From Pseudalkalibacillus hwajinpoensis (GTDB lineage Bacteria > Bacillota > Bacilli > Bacillales > Guptibacillaceae): DNA of 64,000 bases. Shown here one piece after another: positions 25,431 through 35,021 of this stretch. A model generated the notes under the pieces. That model was not told the DNA's origin. It worked only from the letters and a program-made list of their open reading frames with translations, and did not search any database. Within the stretch, counting starts at the first letter, position 1, and the number at the start of each line of letters is the position of its first letter. A program made the position numbers and the translations under genes. Where the stretch lies: NCBI RefSeq assembly GCF_015234585.1, contig NZ_JADFCM010000008.1, forward strand, positions 620,001 through 684,000, in the 5' to 3' direction.

Positions 25431-25994
25431 ATGAAAACAAAAAGGATTTGGATGTGGTCCATCGTATTTGGAGCATTCGCAACAGTCATTGTGTATGTTG
25501 CCCTATTCACGAATTTAACTACGGACGCAGAAACTGAGGTTAAGAAAGTAGAGGAACCTGAGGTTGCGGCAGAGACGACGATTTCGAAGCGAGAAATACC
25601 GAATTCAATGGTTGAAGTGAGCGAGGGACATCGAGCAATCTCGCTAAATGTTGAGTTAGCGAGCGGAGTTTCAGGTTATGTGCAGCCGAATGACTTCGTT
25701 GATGTCATTGCTTATGAAACAAAGATTGATGAAGAAAAGAAGGAATTCAAATCTGCGGTCCTTATACTGCAAAGTGTAAAAGTCCTAACGTCAGGTAAGG
25801 CGCCTGACAGCATGGAAGAAGCTCTCCATTATGAAACAGTCACTCTCGAAGTCACTCCGGAGCAAGGAGTAAGCTTAAGTCTAGCCGCTAAGGATAAGGA
25901 CGGATTTTACCTCATGTTACGGAATGGTAAAGATGATGGAACAGTGAAAGAAGGACTAAAAGAAACAAGACAGGTTTATAAGGAGAATGAATAA
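25431..25994 (+). CDS. cpaB: Flp pilus assembly protein CpaB/RcpC
   Basis: A 187-residue protein with one N-terminal membrane helix and an extracellular SAF/CpaB domain (GHRAISLNVELASGVSGYVQPNDFVDVIAYE). In Gram-negative species RcpC/CpaB works with the secretin; here no secretin exists, and the protein presumably acts at the outer face of the membrane. The ATG after GGAGAAGGG is preferred to one five codons earlier. Confidence 0.88.
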   Translation: MKTKRIWMWSIVFGAFATVIVYVALFTNLTTDAETEVKKVEEPEVAAETTISKREIPNSMVEVSEGHRAISLNVELASGVSGYVQPNDFVDVIAYETKIDEEKKEFKSAVLILQSVKVLTSGKAPDSMEEALHYETVTLEVTPEQGVSLSLAAKDKDGFYLMLRNGKDDGTVKEGLKETRQVYKENE

Positions 25995-25996
25995 CA

Positions 25997-27172
25997 ATGG
26001 ATCTAAACTGGTATTTTTATTCTGATACAAATGCGCGTGCAGATGAATTAGAAGCGCTACTTATGAAGAAGAGTCATACTTTAAAAAGTTTTCATCTGTT
26101 AGAGGATCTTTTTCATCAGCTTGAGCGAATGCCTCATACTATTCTCTTTCTTAAAGCGAATACGGCTTATAACGTATATGATCTTTGTCAGGAAATATCA
26201 GTAAAATTCCCTTCCACCTATTTGGTTATTATCGTACCTGAAAATATGGAAAATACGAAAAAAGCTATGCGAGTTGGAGCTTCAAATATGCTAACGTATT
26301 CTTCTGATTCAGAAGAGATCAATGAAGTGATTATTCAAGCTCAATCATTTGTGAAACAACGTGCTAACCAGAAGGGAAGCGCTCATCCTCATCTCCAAAA
26401 GAAAAACAGCCGAGTGATGGCAGTATGTAGTTCTAAGGGTGGGGTTGGTAAAACGACCTTATCTGTCAATCTAGCAAATGCTTTTGTGAAAGACGGAAAG
26501 AGCGTAGTGATTTTAGATGCGAATTTTCAGTTTGGAGATGTTTCGATGTACGTGGATTTGAAGCCGAAAAGGTCGGTTTATGAATGGGTAAAGGAAGGGG
26601 TTGAGCGAGAACGCTACGGAATTGAAAATTATTTAACGCACCATTCAAGTGGTGTTGCCATTCTCGCCACCCCTCCTAGACCGGAATTTTTTGAGATCAT
26701 AACCGAGGATCACCTGGAGCTAGCCGTTAGTGAACTACGTAAAAGCTATGACGTTATTCTGATTGATACCCCGACGTACATTTCCGAGATTCATCTCAAA
26801 AGTCTTATGCTCTGTGATGATATTCTCTTAGTCACAACGGGTGATTTACCAGTACTAAGGAATACGAAACTTTACCTGGATATGCTGGAATCCCTGCAAC
26901 TAAATGAGAAGGTCAAGATTATTTTAAATAGAGACTCCAAGCACCGCGTCATAGAAGTGAAGCGAATGGAAAGCATTCTTCAAGAGCCAGTCTATGTTTC
27001 GTTGCCAGATCAAGGAGTACACATAGCTACAACGATTAATGAAGGTCTTCCACTAGTGATGAAAAATGGGCGGAATGCTTTTTCTAAAGGTATGTTCATC
27101 CTTGCGCATCAATTAATCCCTGTTAGTAGTGAAGTAGAGAAAAAGCCAAAACGATTCGCTCTGAGTCGATGA
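25997..27172 (+). CDS. cpaE: CpaE/TadZ-type ATPase
   Basis: A 391-residue protein with an N-terminal receiver-like domain (about 1-125, lacking the phosphoacceptor pocket) and a C-terminal ParA/MinD-type ATPase with the deviant Walker A KGGVGKTT at residues 147-154, DANFQFGD and LIDTPTY. TadZ/CpaE places the pilus machine in the cell. Two bases separate it from cpaB. Confidence 0.9.
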   Translation: MDLNWYFYSDTNARADELEALLMKKSHTLKSFHLLEDLFHQLERMPHTILFLKANTAYNVYDLCQEISVKFPSTYLVIIVPENMENTKKAMRVGASNMLTYSSDSEEINEVIIQAQSFVKQRANQKGSAHPHLQKKNSRVMAVCSSKGGVGKTTLSVNLANAFVKDGKSVVILDANFQFGDVSMYVDLKPKRSVYEWVKEGVERERYGIENYLTHHSSGVAILATPPRPEFFEIITEDHLELAVSELRKSYDVILIDTPTYISEIHLKSLMLCDDILLVTTGDLPVLRNTKLYLDMLESLQLNEKVKIILNRDSKHRVIEVKRMESILQEPVYVSLPDQGVHIATTINEGLPLVMKNGRNAFSKGMFILAHQLIPVSSEVEKKPKRFALSR

Positions 27173-27185
27173 AGGGGGAGTTCCG

Positions 27186-28517
27186 TTGTCACTTTTCAAA
27201 CGATATGCCGAAGAAGAGTCATCAATAGTTGAAGAGCGAAAAGAAGTGCCGATCGTGAATACGGTTGAATACAAGCAAGTAGAAACGAAATTGCAAACCT
27301 TTTTGCTAGATGAACTAAAAAAGCACCAGTTTCAAGCTGAAGAAGAATCGAAGAAAATTCGAGAGTGGGGAAAGCTCTTTTTAGATAACGAAGCTGAAAG
27401 GCTTACCTTTGAAGAAAAGAAACGAATTCTTGAATCAGTAGAGCACGAATTGCTCGGATATGGACCAATTACGCCATTACTGGAAGATGACACTGTTTCA
27501 GAAGTGATGGTGAACGGCGCAGATGCCATTTATTATGAACAGTATGGAAAATTGAAGAAAAGCTTTCTCACTTTTCGAGATGATGATCATTTAAGTCGTG
27601 TGATCGAACGAATTGTTTCTCCTATCGGAAGAAGAATAGATGAAAGCTCTCCGATGGTGGATGCGCGACTTCCTGATGGATCACGTGTAAATGCCGTTAT
27701 TCCACCCCTTTCCTTGACTGGGCCGTCCCTTACGATAAGAAAATTCTCTGCTACGCCTCTTCAAATGAATGATCTTATCAATTATCAGACTCTAAGTGAA
27801 GACATGGCGGAGTTTCTAGAAATTTGTGTTCAATCGAGATTAAATGTCTTTATTAGCGGTGGAACTGGCTCGGGAAAAACATCAACACTTAATGTGCTTT
27901 CTTCCTTTATCCCGAACGATGAGCGAATTGTAACGATTGAAGATGCAGCAGAGTTGAACTTATCTCAGGAGCACATTGTTTCATTAGAATCGCGGCCTCC
28001 TAATATTGAAGGCAAGGGGGAGATTTCGATTCGAGAGCTTGTCCGGAATGCGCTGAGAATGCGACCTGATCGCATTGTTGTTGGTGAGGTCCGTGGGGCG
28101 GAGGCGCTTGATATGCTTCAGGCAATGAATACAGGGCATGACGGCAGTCTTAGTACAGGACATGCCAATTCACCAAGAGATATGTTGTCACGACTTGAAA
28201 CAATGGTGTTGATGGCTGGGTTTGATTTACCTTTACGAGCGATTCGAGAGCAAATTGCTAATGCACTGGATCTTATTGTTCAACAGGCTAGAATGAAGGA
28301 TGGATCCAGGAAGATCACCCGTATTACCGAGGTGATTGGTATGGAAGAAAACATCATTGTTCTTCAAGATTTGTTTGTTTATAAGGAAACGGGACGAAAC
28401 AGCGATGGTAACGTAGAAGGGCATTTTGAAACAACCGGGGTAAGACCGAATGTATCAGAGCTTCTTGAACAAAATGGCTACAAGATTTCATCATCTTGGT
28501 TTAAAGAGGTGTGGTGA
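27186..28517 (+). CDS. tadA: Flp pilus ATPase TadA/CpaF
   Basis: A 443-residue secretion ATPase of the GspE/VirB11 superfamily, the motor for Flp pilus extension. Walker A GGTGSGKT is at residues 225-232, the Asp box and Walker B (RMRPDRIVVGEVRGAEALDML) follow, and the His box is TGHDGSLSTGHAN. The N-terminal domain ends with SEVMVNGADAIYYE, typical of CpaF. TTG start after GGGGGAG. Confidence 0.95.
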   Translation: MSLFKRYAEEESSIVEERKEVPIVNTVEYKQVETKLQTFLLDELKKHQFQAEEESKKIREWGKLFLDNEAERLTFEEKKRILESVEHELLGYGPITPLLEDDTVSEVMVNGADAIYYEQYGKLKKSFLTFRDDDHLSRVIERIVSPIGRRIDESSPMVDARLPDGSRVNAVIPPLSLTGPSLTIRKFSATPLQMNDLINYQTLSEDMAEFLEICVQSRLNVFISGGTGSGKTSTLNVLSSFIPNDERIVTIEDAAELNLSQEHIVSLESRPPNIEGKGEISIRELVRNALRMRPDRIVVGEVRGAEALDMLQAMNTGHDGSLSTGHANSPRDMLSRLETMVLMAGFDLPLRAIREQIANALDLIVQQARMKDGSRKITRITEVIGMEENIIVLQDLFVYKETGRNSDGNVEGHFETTGVRPNVSELLEQNGYKISSSWFKEVW

Positions 28518-28518
28518 A

Positions 28519-29478
28519 ATGAATGATTGGGTTCTCCTTCTACTGATTTTTGTTTCAGTGACCTTACTCTTTTATTTGATTTCCAAAGGGGTTATGAGAA
28601 AGAAAAAAACCAGTGAGCGAATTAAGCGGTTTATCCCACAAGCCATCGCTGTCACTGAGGTTAAGGAAAAACAGAAGAATGAAACATTTAGAAAATGGAT
28701 TGGTTCATTTGCGAAAGCATTTTCTGGCATACAGTTTAGCCAAAAAACAAAGAAATCTCTTGAACAATCGGGAAGTTCATTAAAAGCAGAAGAGTTCTTT
28801 GTTATTCGCATATTAAGTGCGATGGCAGTGGCTGGATTGCTCTATGTCCTTGGTGTACCATGGTTTGTTAGCATTCTATCGCTTTTGATCGGTTTTATTA
28901 TTCCTGGTATCTATATCACGATTAAAGCAAGGAAGAGAATCAAACTACTATCCTATCAGCTTGTTGAGGCACTTGGTACGATGTCCAACTCGATGAGGGC
29001 AGGGTTTAGCTTCGTACAGACGATGCAACTCATTGGGAAAGAAATGCCAGATCCGATTGGTCCAGAATTTGATCGTACTGTTCGTGAAATTGGAATGGGT
29101 ATACCTATGGAAACCGTGTTTCAAAGCCTGTTAGAACGTTTACCAAATAAAGAGCTTGAAGTTGTTATACAAGCGATCCTTGCGCAACGTAAAAGCGGTG
29201 GGAATCTGGCGCAGCTTATGGATACGATGGAAGATACTATTCGTGGGAGGATCCGGATTCTCGAAGAACTAAAGACGTTGACAGCACAAGGAAAGTTATC
29301 ATCCTGGATCATTACTGCTCTCCCTCTTGTGATGGGAATCTACCTCTATTTTGTAAGTCCTGAATACATTGAACCAATGCTTACCTATCCATTGGGCTGG
29401 TTTCTTCTAGCAACAGGGGCGATTTCACTATTAATCGGCTGGTTTTTAATTCAAAAGATTGTTCGGATTGAGGTGTAA
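28519..29478 (+). CDS. tadB: Flp pilus inner membrane protein TadB
   Basis: A 319-residue GspF-type platform protein with membrane segments near both ends and the central T2SSF domain (LVEALGTMSNSMRAGFSFVQTMQLIGKEMPDPIGPEF). It forms the membrane base on which TadA acts. The ATG after GAGGTGTGGTGAA is used; 23 codons overlapping tadA are not. Three bases before tadC. Confidence 0.93.
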   Translation: MNDWVLLLLIFVSVTLLFYLISKGVMRKKKTSERIKRFIPQAIAVTEVKEKQKNETFRKWIGSFAKAFSGIQFSQKTKKSLEQSGSSLKAEEFFVIRILSAMAVAGLLYVLGVPWFVSILSLLIGFIIPGIYITIKARKRIKLLSYQLVEALGTMSNSMRAGFSFVQTMQLIGKEMPDPIGPEFDRTVREIGMGIPMETVFQSLLERLPNKELEVVIQAILAQRKSGGNLAQLMDTMEDTIRGRIRILEELKTLTAQGKLSSWIITALPLVMGIYLYFVSPEYIEPMLTYPLGWFLLATGAISLLIGWFLIQKIVRIEV

Positions 29479-29481
29479 CCA

Positions 29482-30408
29482 ATGATTGCTATTCTGTTTA
29501 TGCTTTGTACGATGGTTTGTTTCGTATTGTTTATTGCTGCCCTTCTTAAAACCGTTTATCGAAAAGAACTTGCTCTTGAATCTCGCGTTGAGCACTATTT
29601 TGGCAAGGAAGAAAAAATTCAACGTAAAACCGAAAAAAGAGAAAGTGGATCTTTCCATCCACTACTTCGTAAATATTGGGGAATGGGTATTGAACAGGTG
29701 AGTAAAACATTTGCAAGAAAGGATCGAAAGAAGTTAGATATGCTCCTCCATGAGGCTGGATATGGAAACCGTTCGGCAGTTGAATTCCGACTTATTCAAC
29801 TTCTTCTCAGCATCGGTGGAGGGTTCTTAACTTACTTGCTTATGGCGCCTGTGACGGATGGAAATGCTTCTATGACACTTGTATTAGCACTTGGGGTTGT
29901 TTTCTTATTTTATCGATATCCTTTGTTTTACTTAGCGAAGAAAAAAACGCAGCGCGTTAAAATAATAGATATGGAAATGTCCGATTTCTTTGATATGGTA
30001 AGTCTACTTCTTGAAGCAGGCGTAGGACTTGAAGGGGCGATCCAAAATGTATGTGCAAGAAAGTCTGGCCCACTTGCGGATGAGTTTACTCAGGCTTTAG
30101 ATGAGATGAAGCGAGGGAAATCGCGACGAGAAGCATTTTATAATTTAAAAAAACGTGTTCCTTCAGATTATTTTCAAAGTGTGATGATGTCGATTATTCA
30201 AGCCGATCATCTTGGGATCGGAATGTCAAAAGTTATTAAAAATATTACGGCACGCATTCGTGAACAGAGACGTGAACGAGCACGCGAGCAAGCGATGAAA
30301 GCTCCAGTTAAAATGCTCATACCTATGGTTCTCTTTATTTTTCCACCCCTCTTTATCATTATCCTTGGACCGATGGTAGTGAAGATCGTCGTGGAAGGCT
30401 TTGGTTAA
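29482..30408 (+). CDS. tadC: Flp pilus inner membrane protein TadC
   Basis: A 308-residue partner of TadB with the same T2SSF pattern (MEMSDFFDMVSLLLEAGVGLEGAIQNVC ... ADEFTQALDEMKRGKSRREAF) and terminal membrane helices. Last gene of the operon. A long-loop hairpin (ACCTCCA / TGGAGGT, 30427-30482) followed by TTTTT may end the transcript, but it is weak. Confidence 0.92.
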   Translation: MIAILFMLCTMVCFVLFIAALLKTVYRKELALESRVEHYFGKEEKIQRKTEKRESGSFHPLLRKYWGMGIEQVSKTFARKDRKKLDMLLHEAGYGNRSAVEFRLIQLLLSIGGGFLTYLLMAPVTDGNASMTLVLALGVVFLFYRYPLFYLAKKKTQRVKIIDMEMSDFFDMVSLLLEAGVGLEGAIQNVCARKSGPLADEFTQALDEMKRGKSRREAFYNLKKRVPSDYFQSVMMSIIQADHLGIGMSKVIKNITARIREQRRERAREQAMKAPVKMLIPMVLFIFPPLFIIILGPMVVKIVVEGFG

Positions 30409-30586
30409 GTGAAGACGAAGACCTCCATTTCTACTGCAATGCGAAATATCAATTTTTCTAAACGACGCTTCCATTTGGAGGTGTCGATTTTTGTATGTAG
30501 TAGAAAAAATACGAATACATAATTTCAAAATGATAAAATGGAAATAAGAAATTTCATCGAGGTTTGTATTTTAAGGAGGACAATAG

Positions 30587-31441
30587 ATGCAACAGATTAA
30601 ACAAATTGGCAATCGCTTTTATTACCAAACGCCCGTTTCCGAAACGGACCGACCGATTCTCGGAATGGTGATTGGAGATAGAAAGTCTCTGATGATCGAT
30701 GCTGGGAATTCAGAGGACCATGCTCGTTATTTTCTAGAAGAGCTATCGGAAAAAGGAATCAAGGAACCAGACATCGTCGCGCTTACTCATTGGCATTGGG
30801 ATCATATCTTTGGGTTATCAGCGCTTAAAGATGCTGTCTCTTTATCCTCGCATCAGACGAAAGAGGAAATTAGTAAGCTTATTCCATTAGGATGGTCTGA
30901 TGATGAGTTGGATGAGCGGGTGAAAGAAGGCACTGAAATTGAATTTTGTGCAAATGCGATCAAGAAGGAATTTGTGAATTCTCGAGACATTACGATTACG
31001 CTACCAGATATAACGTTTGGAGAGAAAATAGAGATTGATCTTGGCGGTGTCACGTGTATTCTTCAGCCAGTTGGGGGCGATCATGCGGCTGATTCGGTTG
31101 TGGTTTATGTGAAGGAAGAGAAAATCCTATTTCTTGGAGACTGCTTTTATCCTGATATTTTTTCGGAAAAAGTCAATTACACTGTTAACACAACAAATCG
31201 ACTGCTTGATCAGTTAGAAAGCTTTGATGCAGAATGGTTCATCTTATCACACGGGGAGGCAATCTCTAAGGAGGATTTTAAGAACGAAGTGAACCTTTTA
31301 CGTGCTGTTGCTTCTATTACTGAGGAGTGCAATGGTGATGTTACACGTATGCAAAAGTTGTATGAGCATAACGTTGGCAGAGACTCACGTGAAGAGGAGC
31401 TTGTAGTGATTCAAGAATTTGCTAACGGGTATGCGATGTAA
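30587..31441 (+). CDS. MBL-fold metallohydrolase
   Basis: A 284-residue metallo-beta-lactamase fold enzyme with the metal-binding motif HWHWDH (residues about 66-71), a later GDHAADS histidine and FLGDCFYPDI aspartate. The substrate is unknown; hydrolysis of esters, lactones or phosphoesters are all possible in this superfamily. SD AAGGAGG. It is followed 46 bases later by an ABC ATPase gene, but a functional link is not evident. Confidence 0.88.
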   Translation: MQQIKQIGNRFYYQTPVSETDRPILGMVIGDRKSLMIDAGNSEDHARYFLEELSEKGIKEPDIVALTHWHWDHIFGLSALKDAVSLSSHQTKEEISKLIPLGWSDDELDERVKEGTEIEFCANAIKKEFVNSRDITITLPDITFGEKIEIDLGGVTCILQPVGGDHAADSVVVYVKEEKILFLGDCFYPDIFSEKVNYTVNTTNRLLDQLESFDAEWFILSHGEAISKEDFKNEVNLLRAVASITEECNGDVTRMQKLYEHNVGRDSREEELVVIQEFANGYAM

Positions 31442-31487
31442 AAAGCGCTAGTTGGAATGACTTTCTTCAAAGAACGGAGTGGGATGT

Positions 31488-32306
31488 ATGGCAATCATTC
31501 ATGTAGAAAATGCTTATTACACACGTGAGAAACAGATGATTTTATCCGATATTTCTTTTTCCGTAGAGAAAGACCAACATCAGGCCATTATCGGATTAAA
31601 TGGATCAGGTAAAACGACGCTACTTCAGTTAATCCACGGCTCGATCTGGCCACTGCTTCGCTATGATCCCATCGTTGAAGTATTAGGGCAGCGTCTTGGG
31701 AAAACTGATTTGAATGAACTTAGAAAATCTATTGGCTGGGTGAGCAACGCTTTCACTGAGCGTATCTCTCCGATGCAGGAAGTAACAGATGTTGTGATTA
31801 GCGGGAAGTTTGCCTCAGCTGGACTTTATGAGCAGGTGACGGAACAGGTAGAATCGCAAGCGATGAAGATGATGCAAGAATGGGGGATTGCTCATTTACG
31901 CGGTAAACCTTTTCGAATTTGCTCTCAAGGAGAGAAGCAGAAAATCTTGATAGCAAGAGCTTTGATGTCTTCGCCAAAGCTTCTTATTCTAGATGAACCG
32001 TGCAACGGACTTGATCTGTATTCACGCGAACAGTTATTAGCTCAGGTTGAACGACTTGGAAAAGAGGAAGATGGTCCAACCATATTGTATATCACTCATC
32101 ATATTGAGGAGATTTGTCCCGTATTCACTCACGCTATGATTATGGAAAATGGTCGAATTGCAGTGAATGGCAAGAAGAAAGATGTGTTAACAGCTGAACA
32201 TCTTAGTAAAAGTATGGGCGTCCCTTTAGAAGTGACGTGGAACAGAGAGCGGCCTTGGGTTCAGGTGATTTCAAATGAGATGAACCCAGCTTATCCATCT
32301 ACATAA
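31488..32306 (+). CDS. ABC transporter ATP-binding protein (YlmA-like)
   Basis: A 272-residue stand-alone ATPase domain: Walker A GLNGSGKTT, signature CSQGEKQK (the usual LSGGQ is replaced), Walker B LLILDEPCNGLD and the switch histidine in YITHHIEEI. It is closest to the YlmA type, single-domain ATPases without an obvious permease. The ATG is chosen because GGAG lies eight bases upstream; a GTG three codons earlier overlaps this SD. No permease gene is adjacent. Confidence 0.87.
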   Translation: MAIIHVENAYYTREKQMILSDISFSVEKDQHQAIIGLNGSGKTTLLQLIHGSIWPLLRYDPIVEVLGQRLGKTDLNELRKSIGWVSNAFTERISPMQEVTDVVISGKFASAGLYEQVTEQVESQAMKMMQEWGIAHLRGKPFRICSQGEKQKILIARALMSSPKLLILDEPCNGLDLYSREQLLAQVERLGKEEDGPTILYITHHIEEICPVFTHAMIMENGRIAVNGKKKDVLTAEHLSKSMGVPLEVTWNRERPWVQVISNEMNPAYPST

Positions 32307-32361
32307 GGACCGTGTATCTCAAAAATGCCCAAATTCGTTCATCGCCAAAAGGAGGTATGTA

Positions 32362-32739
32362 GTGAAGGATTTTAATTCGCTAACGCATAAAGAAATCGCG
32401 ATTCGATATACGGTATTGACGCTGTTTCTATCGTCTACGATTTTTATAGTGGATTACGACCTTTCACTGTGGTCATATGTCATATGCATGCTTCTATCGA
32501 TATTTGGTATTGCGGTGAACTTATTGAAATGGAAACGTGGAAAAAAAGTTAACTTTACATCTAAAGATCATGTCATTCGCTCATGCGTTTTTTCTTTCAT
32601 GGCTTTTCTCTTGTTGGTGCTGCCTTTTGGTTACTCTATTTGGTTGATGGTTCTTATCATTCTATCTCTTGTCATTGCCAATACGATTGGTTTCATGCGC
32701 ATGCGGAATAGGTTACAAGAGGGGCAACGTCAGGGATAA
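32362..32739 (+). CDS. Small four-helix membrane protein, unknown
   Basis: A 125-residue protein with four likely membrane segments (about 14-31, 36-54, 70-89 and 92-110) and basic loops (KWKRGKK, MRMRNRLQ), placing both ends inside. No family is recognised. GTG start after AAAGGAGG. It lies 56 bases after the ABC ATPase on the same strand and could be its membrane partner or simply a neighbour. Confidence 0.65.
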   Translation: MKDFNSLTHKEIAIRYTVLTLFLSSTIFIVDYDLSLWSYVICMLLSIFGIAVNLLKWKRGKKVNFTSKDHVIRSCVFSFMAFLLLVLPFGYSIWLMVLIILSLVIANTIGFMRMRNRLQEGQRQG

Positions 32740-32830
32740 AAGACCTGAATCATTTGGATTATTTTTCATGAAGATTCCTGGTTTTATCGCCATACAGTTA
32801 ATTGAATGATGATAATTTTCTAATAATATA

Positions 32831-32859
32831 TTGACTTTTATTCGATCACGAGATAACAT
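32831..32859 (+). promoter_or_regulatory. Promoter for the S-box/cysJI transcript
   Basis: TTGACT at 32831-32836 and TAACAT at 32854-32859, 17-base spacer, placing the start about 30 bases before the riboswitch P1 helix. Confidence 0.5.
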
Positions 32860-32897
32860 TTGAACCAATCATTGTCATTTACAATTTGATAGCAACA

Positions 32898-33066
32898 TTT
32901 CTTATCAAGAGAGGTGGAGGGACTGGCCCTATGAAGCTTCGGCAACCGATGAGATGATCCTTCATCTCATACTGTGCCAAATCCAGCAGGTTTATCCTGA
33001 AAGATAAGAAGACTGGCTTCGTACTTACAAACCTTTCTTCTTATGTTTTTAGAAGAGAGGTTTTTT
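32898..33066 (+). promoter_or_regulatory. SAM-I (S-box) riboswitch with terminator
   Basis: The S-box core is visible: P1 pairs TTTCTTATC (32898-32906) with GATAAGAAG (33003-33011); AGAGAGGTGGAGGGACTGGCCC, the GAAGCTTCGGCAACC and the GTGCCAAATCC segments follow in the standard order, with a GATGAGATGA / TCATCTCAT P3 helix. ATAAGAAGA (33004-33012) can instead pair with TCTTCTTAT (33036-33044) as antiterminator; the competing terminator is 33029-33066 with six T residues. High SAM should switch off the cysJI transcript. Confidence 0.95.
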
Positions 33067-33173
33067 GTGTTGAATTGGTTAGGGGGAATGCAGACGAATT
33101 TATTTGCTATTAATTCCGAGTAAACTACTTTCATTACATTGAATTAAATTTGAGTATTGTGAGGTGGATTGTA

Positions 33174-34997
33174 TTGCAGTTACAGGTTGTGAATAGCCCT
33201 TTTGACAAAGAACAAACGGAGCTTTTAAATCGTCTATTACCAACATTAAATGAGACCCAGAAAATATGGCTGAGCGGATATCTTTCCGTACCAGGAAGCT
33301 CTGAAGCTGCGGCAGCTACTGAGACGGTTGCTCAAGGTGTTTCTGCTTCAGAAGCATTCTCTAAACAAGAAGAAAAAACACGTGAGCTCACGATTCTCTA
33401 TGGCTCACATACTGGCAATTGTCAGTCACTAGCGGAATCGTTCTTTGAGCGATTGGAAAACGAGAAATACAACGTTACCCTTTCATCGCTTGATGATTTT
33501 AAGCCAAAGTCGCTTAAAAAAGTAGAAGATTTATTATTGATTACAAGCACCCACGGAGATGGCGATCCTCCTGATAATGCGCTGAGCTTCCATGACTTTG
33601 TTCAAAGTAAGAGAGCGCCTGAATTAGACGGTCTCAGATTCTCTGTCTTATCACTTGGTGATAGCTCCTATGAGTTTTTCTGCCAAACCGGGAAAGATTT
33701 TGACAAACGCTTTGAAGAATTAGGTGCAACAAGGCTCTATCCTCGTGTAGATTGTGATCTTGATTTCGAAGAGCCGGCAGAAGAGTGGTTCGAAGGCGTG
33801 ACGGGAGTATTGAAAGAAGATCAGACTACTGGTGAATCGACTTCTCAAACAAAACCTGATGAGACGGATCAGGCGTATTCCAGAACGAATCCATTCAAAG
33901 CCGAAATTCTTGAGAATGTTAATTTGAATGGACGTGGGTCCAATAAAGAAACGCGGCACCTTGAGCTTGATCTTGAAGGATCGAATCTTGAGTACGAGCC
34001 GGGTGATAGTCTTGGCATCTATCCTGAGAATGATACGACACTTGTCCTTCAGCTAATCGAGGAAATGAACTGGAAGCGAGAAGAACAGGTTACGGTGAAC
34101 AAACAGGGAGACGTTCACTCACTTGAAGAAGCTTTAACAAAAATATATGAAATGACGAGTCTCACAAAGCCATTGCTCAAGAAGATCGCAGAGCTGACAT
34201 CAAGTTCTGAGCTTAAGCGCATGGTTGAAGCGGAAGGCGAAGAATTAAGAACATACCTTTACGGTAGAGATTTAATTGATTTGGTGAAGGACTACGGACC
34301 GTGGACCGTCTCAGCACAGGAGTTTGTAAACGTTCTGCGCAAAATTCCGGTTCGTCTTTATTCGATCGCAAGCAGTTCAAAGGCAAATCCAGATGAAGTT
34401 CATCTCACAATTGGCGCACTAAGGTATGATGCACATGGTCGATCTCGTACGGGCGTATGCTCTGGCCAGTGTGCAGAGCGCTCACAAGCGGGGGATACAC
34501 TCCCAGTATTTGTGCAGCGAAATCAAAACTTTAGACTTCCGGATCATCCTGACACCCCCATTATTATGATAGGCGCAGGCACTGGCGTAGCGCCGTACCG
34601 GGCATTCTTACAAGAGCGAGAAGAAAGTGGCGCAAGTGGAGAAACGTGGCTGTTCTTTGGTGAACAGCATTTTGTGACCGATTTTCTTTATCAAGTCGAA
34701 TGGCAAAAATGGTTGAAAGATGGTGTGCTTACGCGGATGGATGTCGCTTTTTCACGTGATACAGAGGAGAAAGTTTATGTTCAGCACCGCATGCGCGAGC
34801 GAAGTAAAGAACTATACGAGTGGCTGCAACAAGGTGCGCACGTCTACGTATGTGGAGATGAAAAGTATATGGCAAAAGATGTTCACGTGGCACTCGTTAA
34901 CATCTTAGAACAACAGGGGAATTTCAGTGAGTCAGAAGCAGAAGCTTATCTCGCAGATCTACGTAACGCGAAACGCTACCAGCGCGATGTGTACTAA
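33174..34997 (+). CDS. cysJ: Sulfite reductase (NADPH) flavoprotein alpha subunit
   Basis: A 607-residue diflavin reductase: N-terminal flavodoxin-like FMN domain (LTILYGSHTGNCQSLAE, ITSTHGDGDPPDNA), FAD-binding domain (RLYSIASSS) and NADPH-binding domain (MIGAGTGVAPYRAFLQER, ending RYQRDVY). It passes electrons from NADPH to CysI to make sulfide. The TTG start after GAGGTGG gives MQLQVVNSPFDKEQTELLNRL, which matches CysJ N-termini; eight earlier codons are not likely used. Controlled by the S-box upstream and cotranscribed with cysI. Confidence 0.97.
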   Translation: MQLQVVNSPFDKEQTELLNRLLPTLNETQKIWLSGYLSVPGSSEAAAATETVAQGVSASEAFSKQEEKTRELTILYGSHTGNCQSLAESFFERLENEKYNVTLSSLDDFKPKSLKKVEDLLLITSTHGDGDPPDNALSFHDFVQSKRAPELDGLRFSVLSLGDSSYEFFCQTGKDFDKRFEELGATRLYPRVDCDLDFEEPAEEWFEGVTGVLKEDQTTGESTSQTKPDETDQAYSRTNPFKAEILENVNLNGRGSNKETRHLELDLEGSNLEYEPGDSLGIYPENDTTLVLQLIEEMNWKREEQVTVNKQGDVHSLEEALTKIYEMTSLTKPLLKKIAELTSSSELKRMVEAEGEELRTYLYGRDLIDLVKDYGPWTVSAQEFVNVLRKIPVRLYSIASSSKANPDEVHLTIGALRYDAHGRSRTGVCSGQCAERSQAGDTLPVFVQRNQNFRLPDHPDTPIIMIGAGTGVAPYRAFLQEREESGASGETWLFFGEQHFVTDFLYQVEWQKWLKDGVLTRMDVAFSRDTEEKVYVQHRMRERSKELYEWLQQGAHVYVCGDEKYMAKDVHVALVNILEQQGNFSESEAEAYLADLRNAKRYQRDVY

Positions 34998-35021
34998 GCG
35001 CATCAGGGAAGGAGATTGATC

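Noticed and set aside
30427..30494. Terminator for the tad operon
   Set aside because: Seven paired bases enclose a loop of about 48 bases; followed by TTTTT but too loose to report as a firm terminator.
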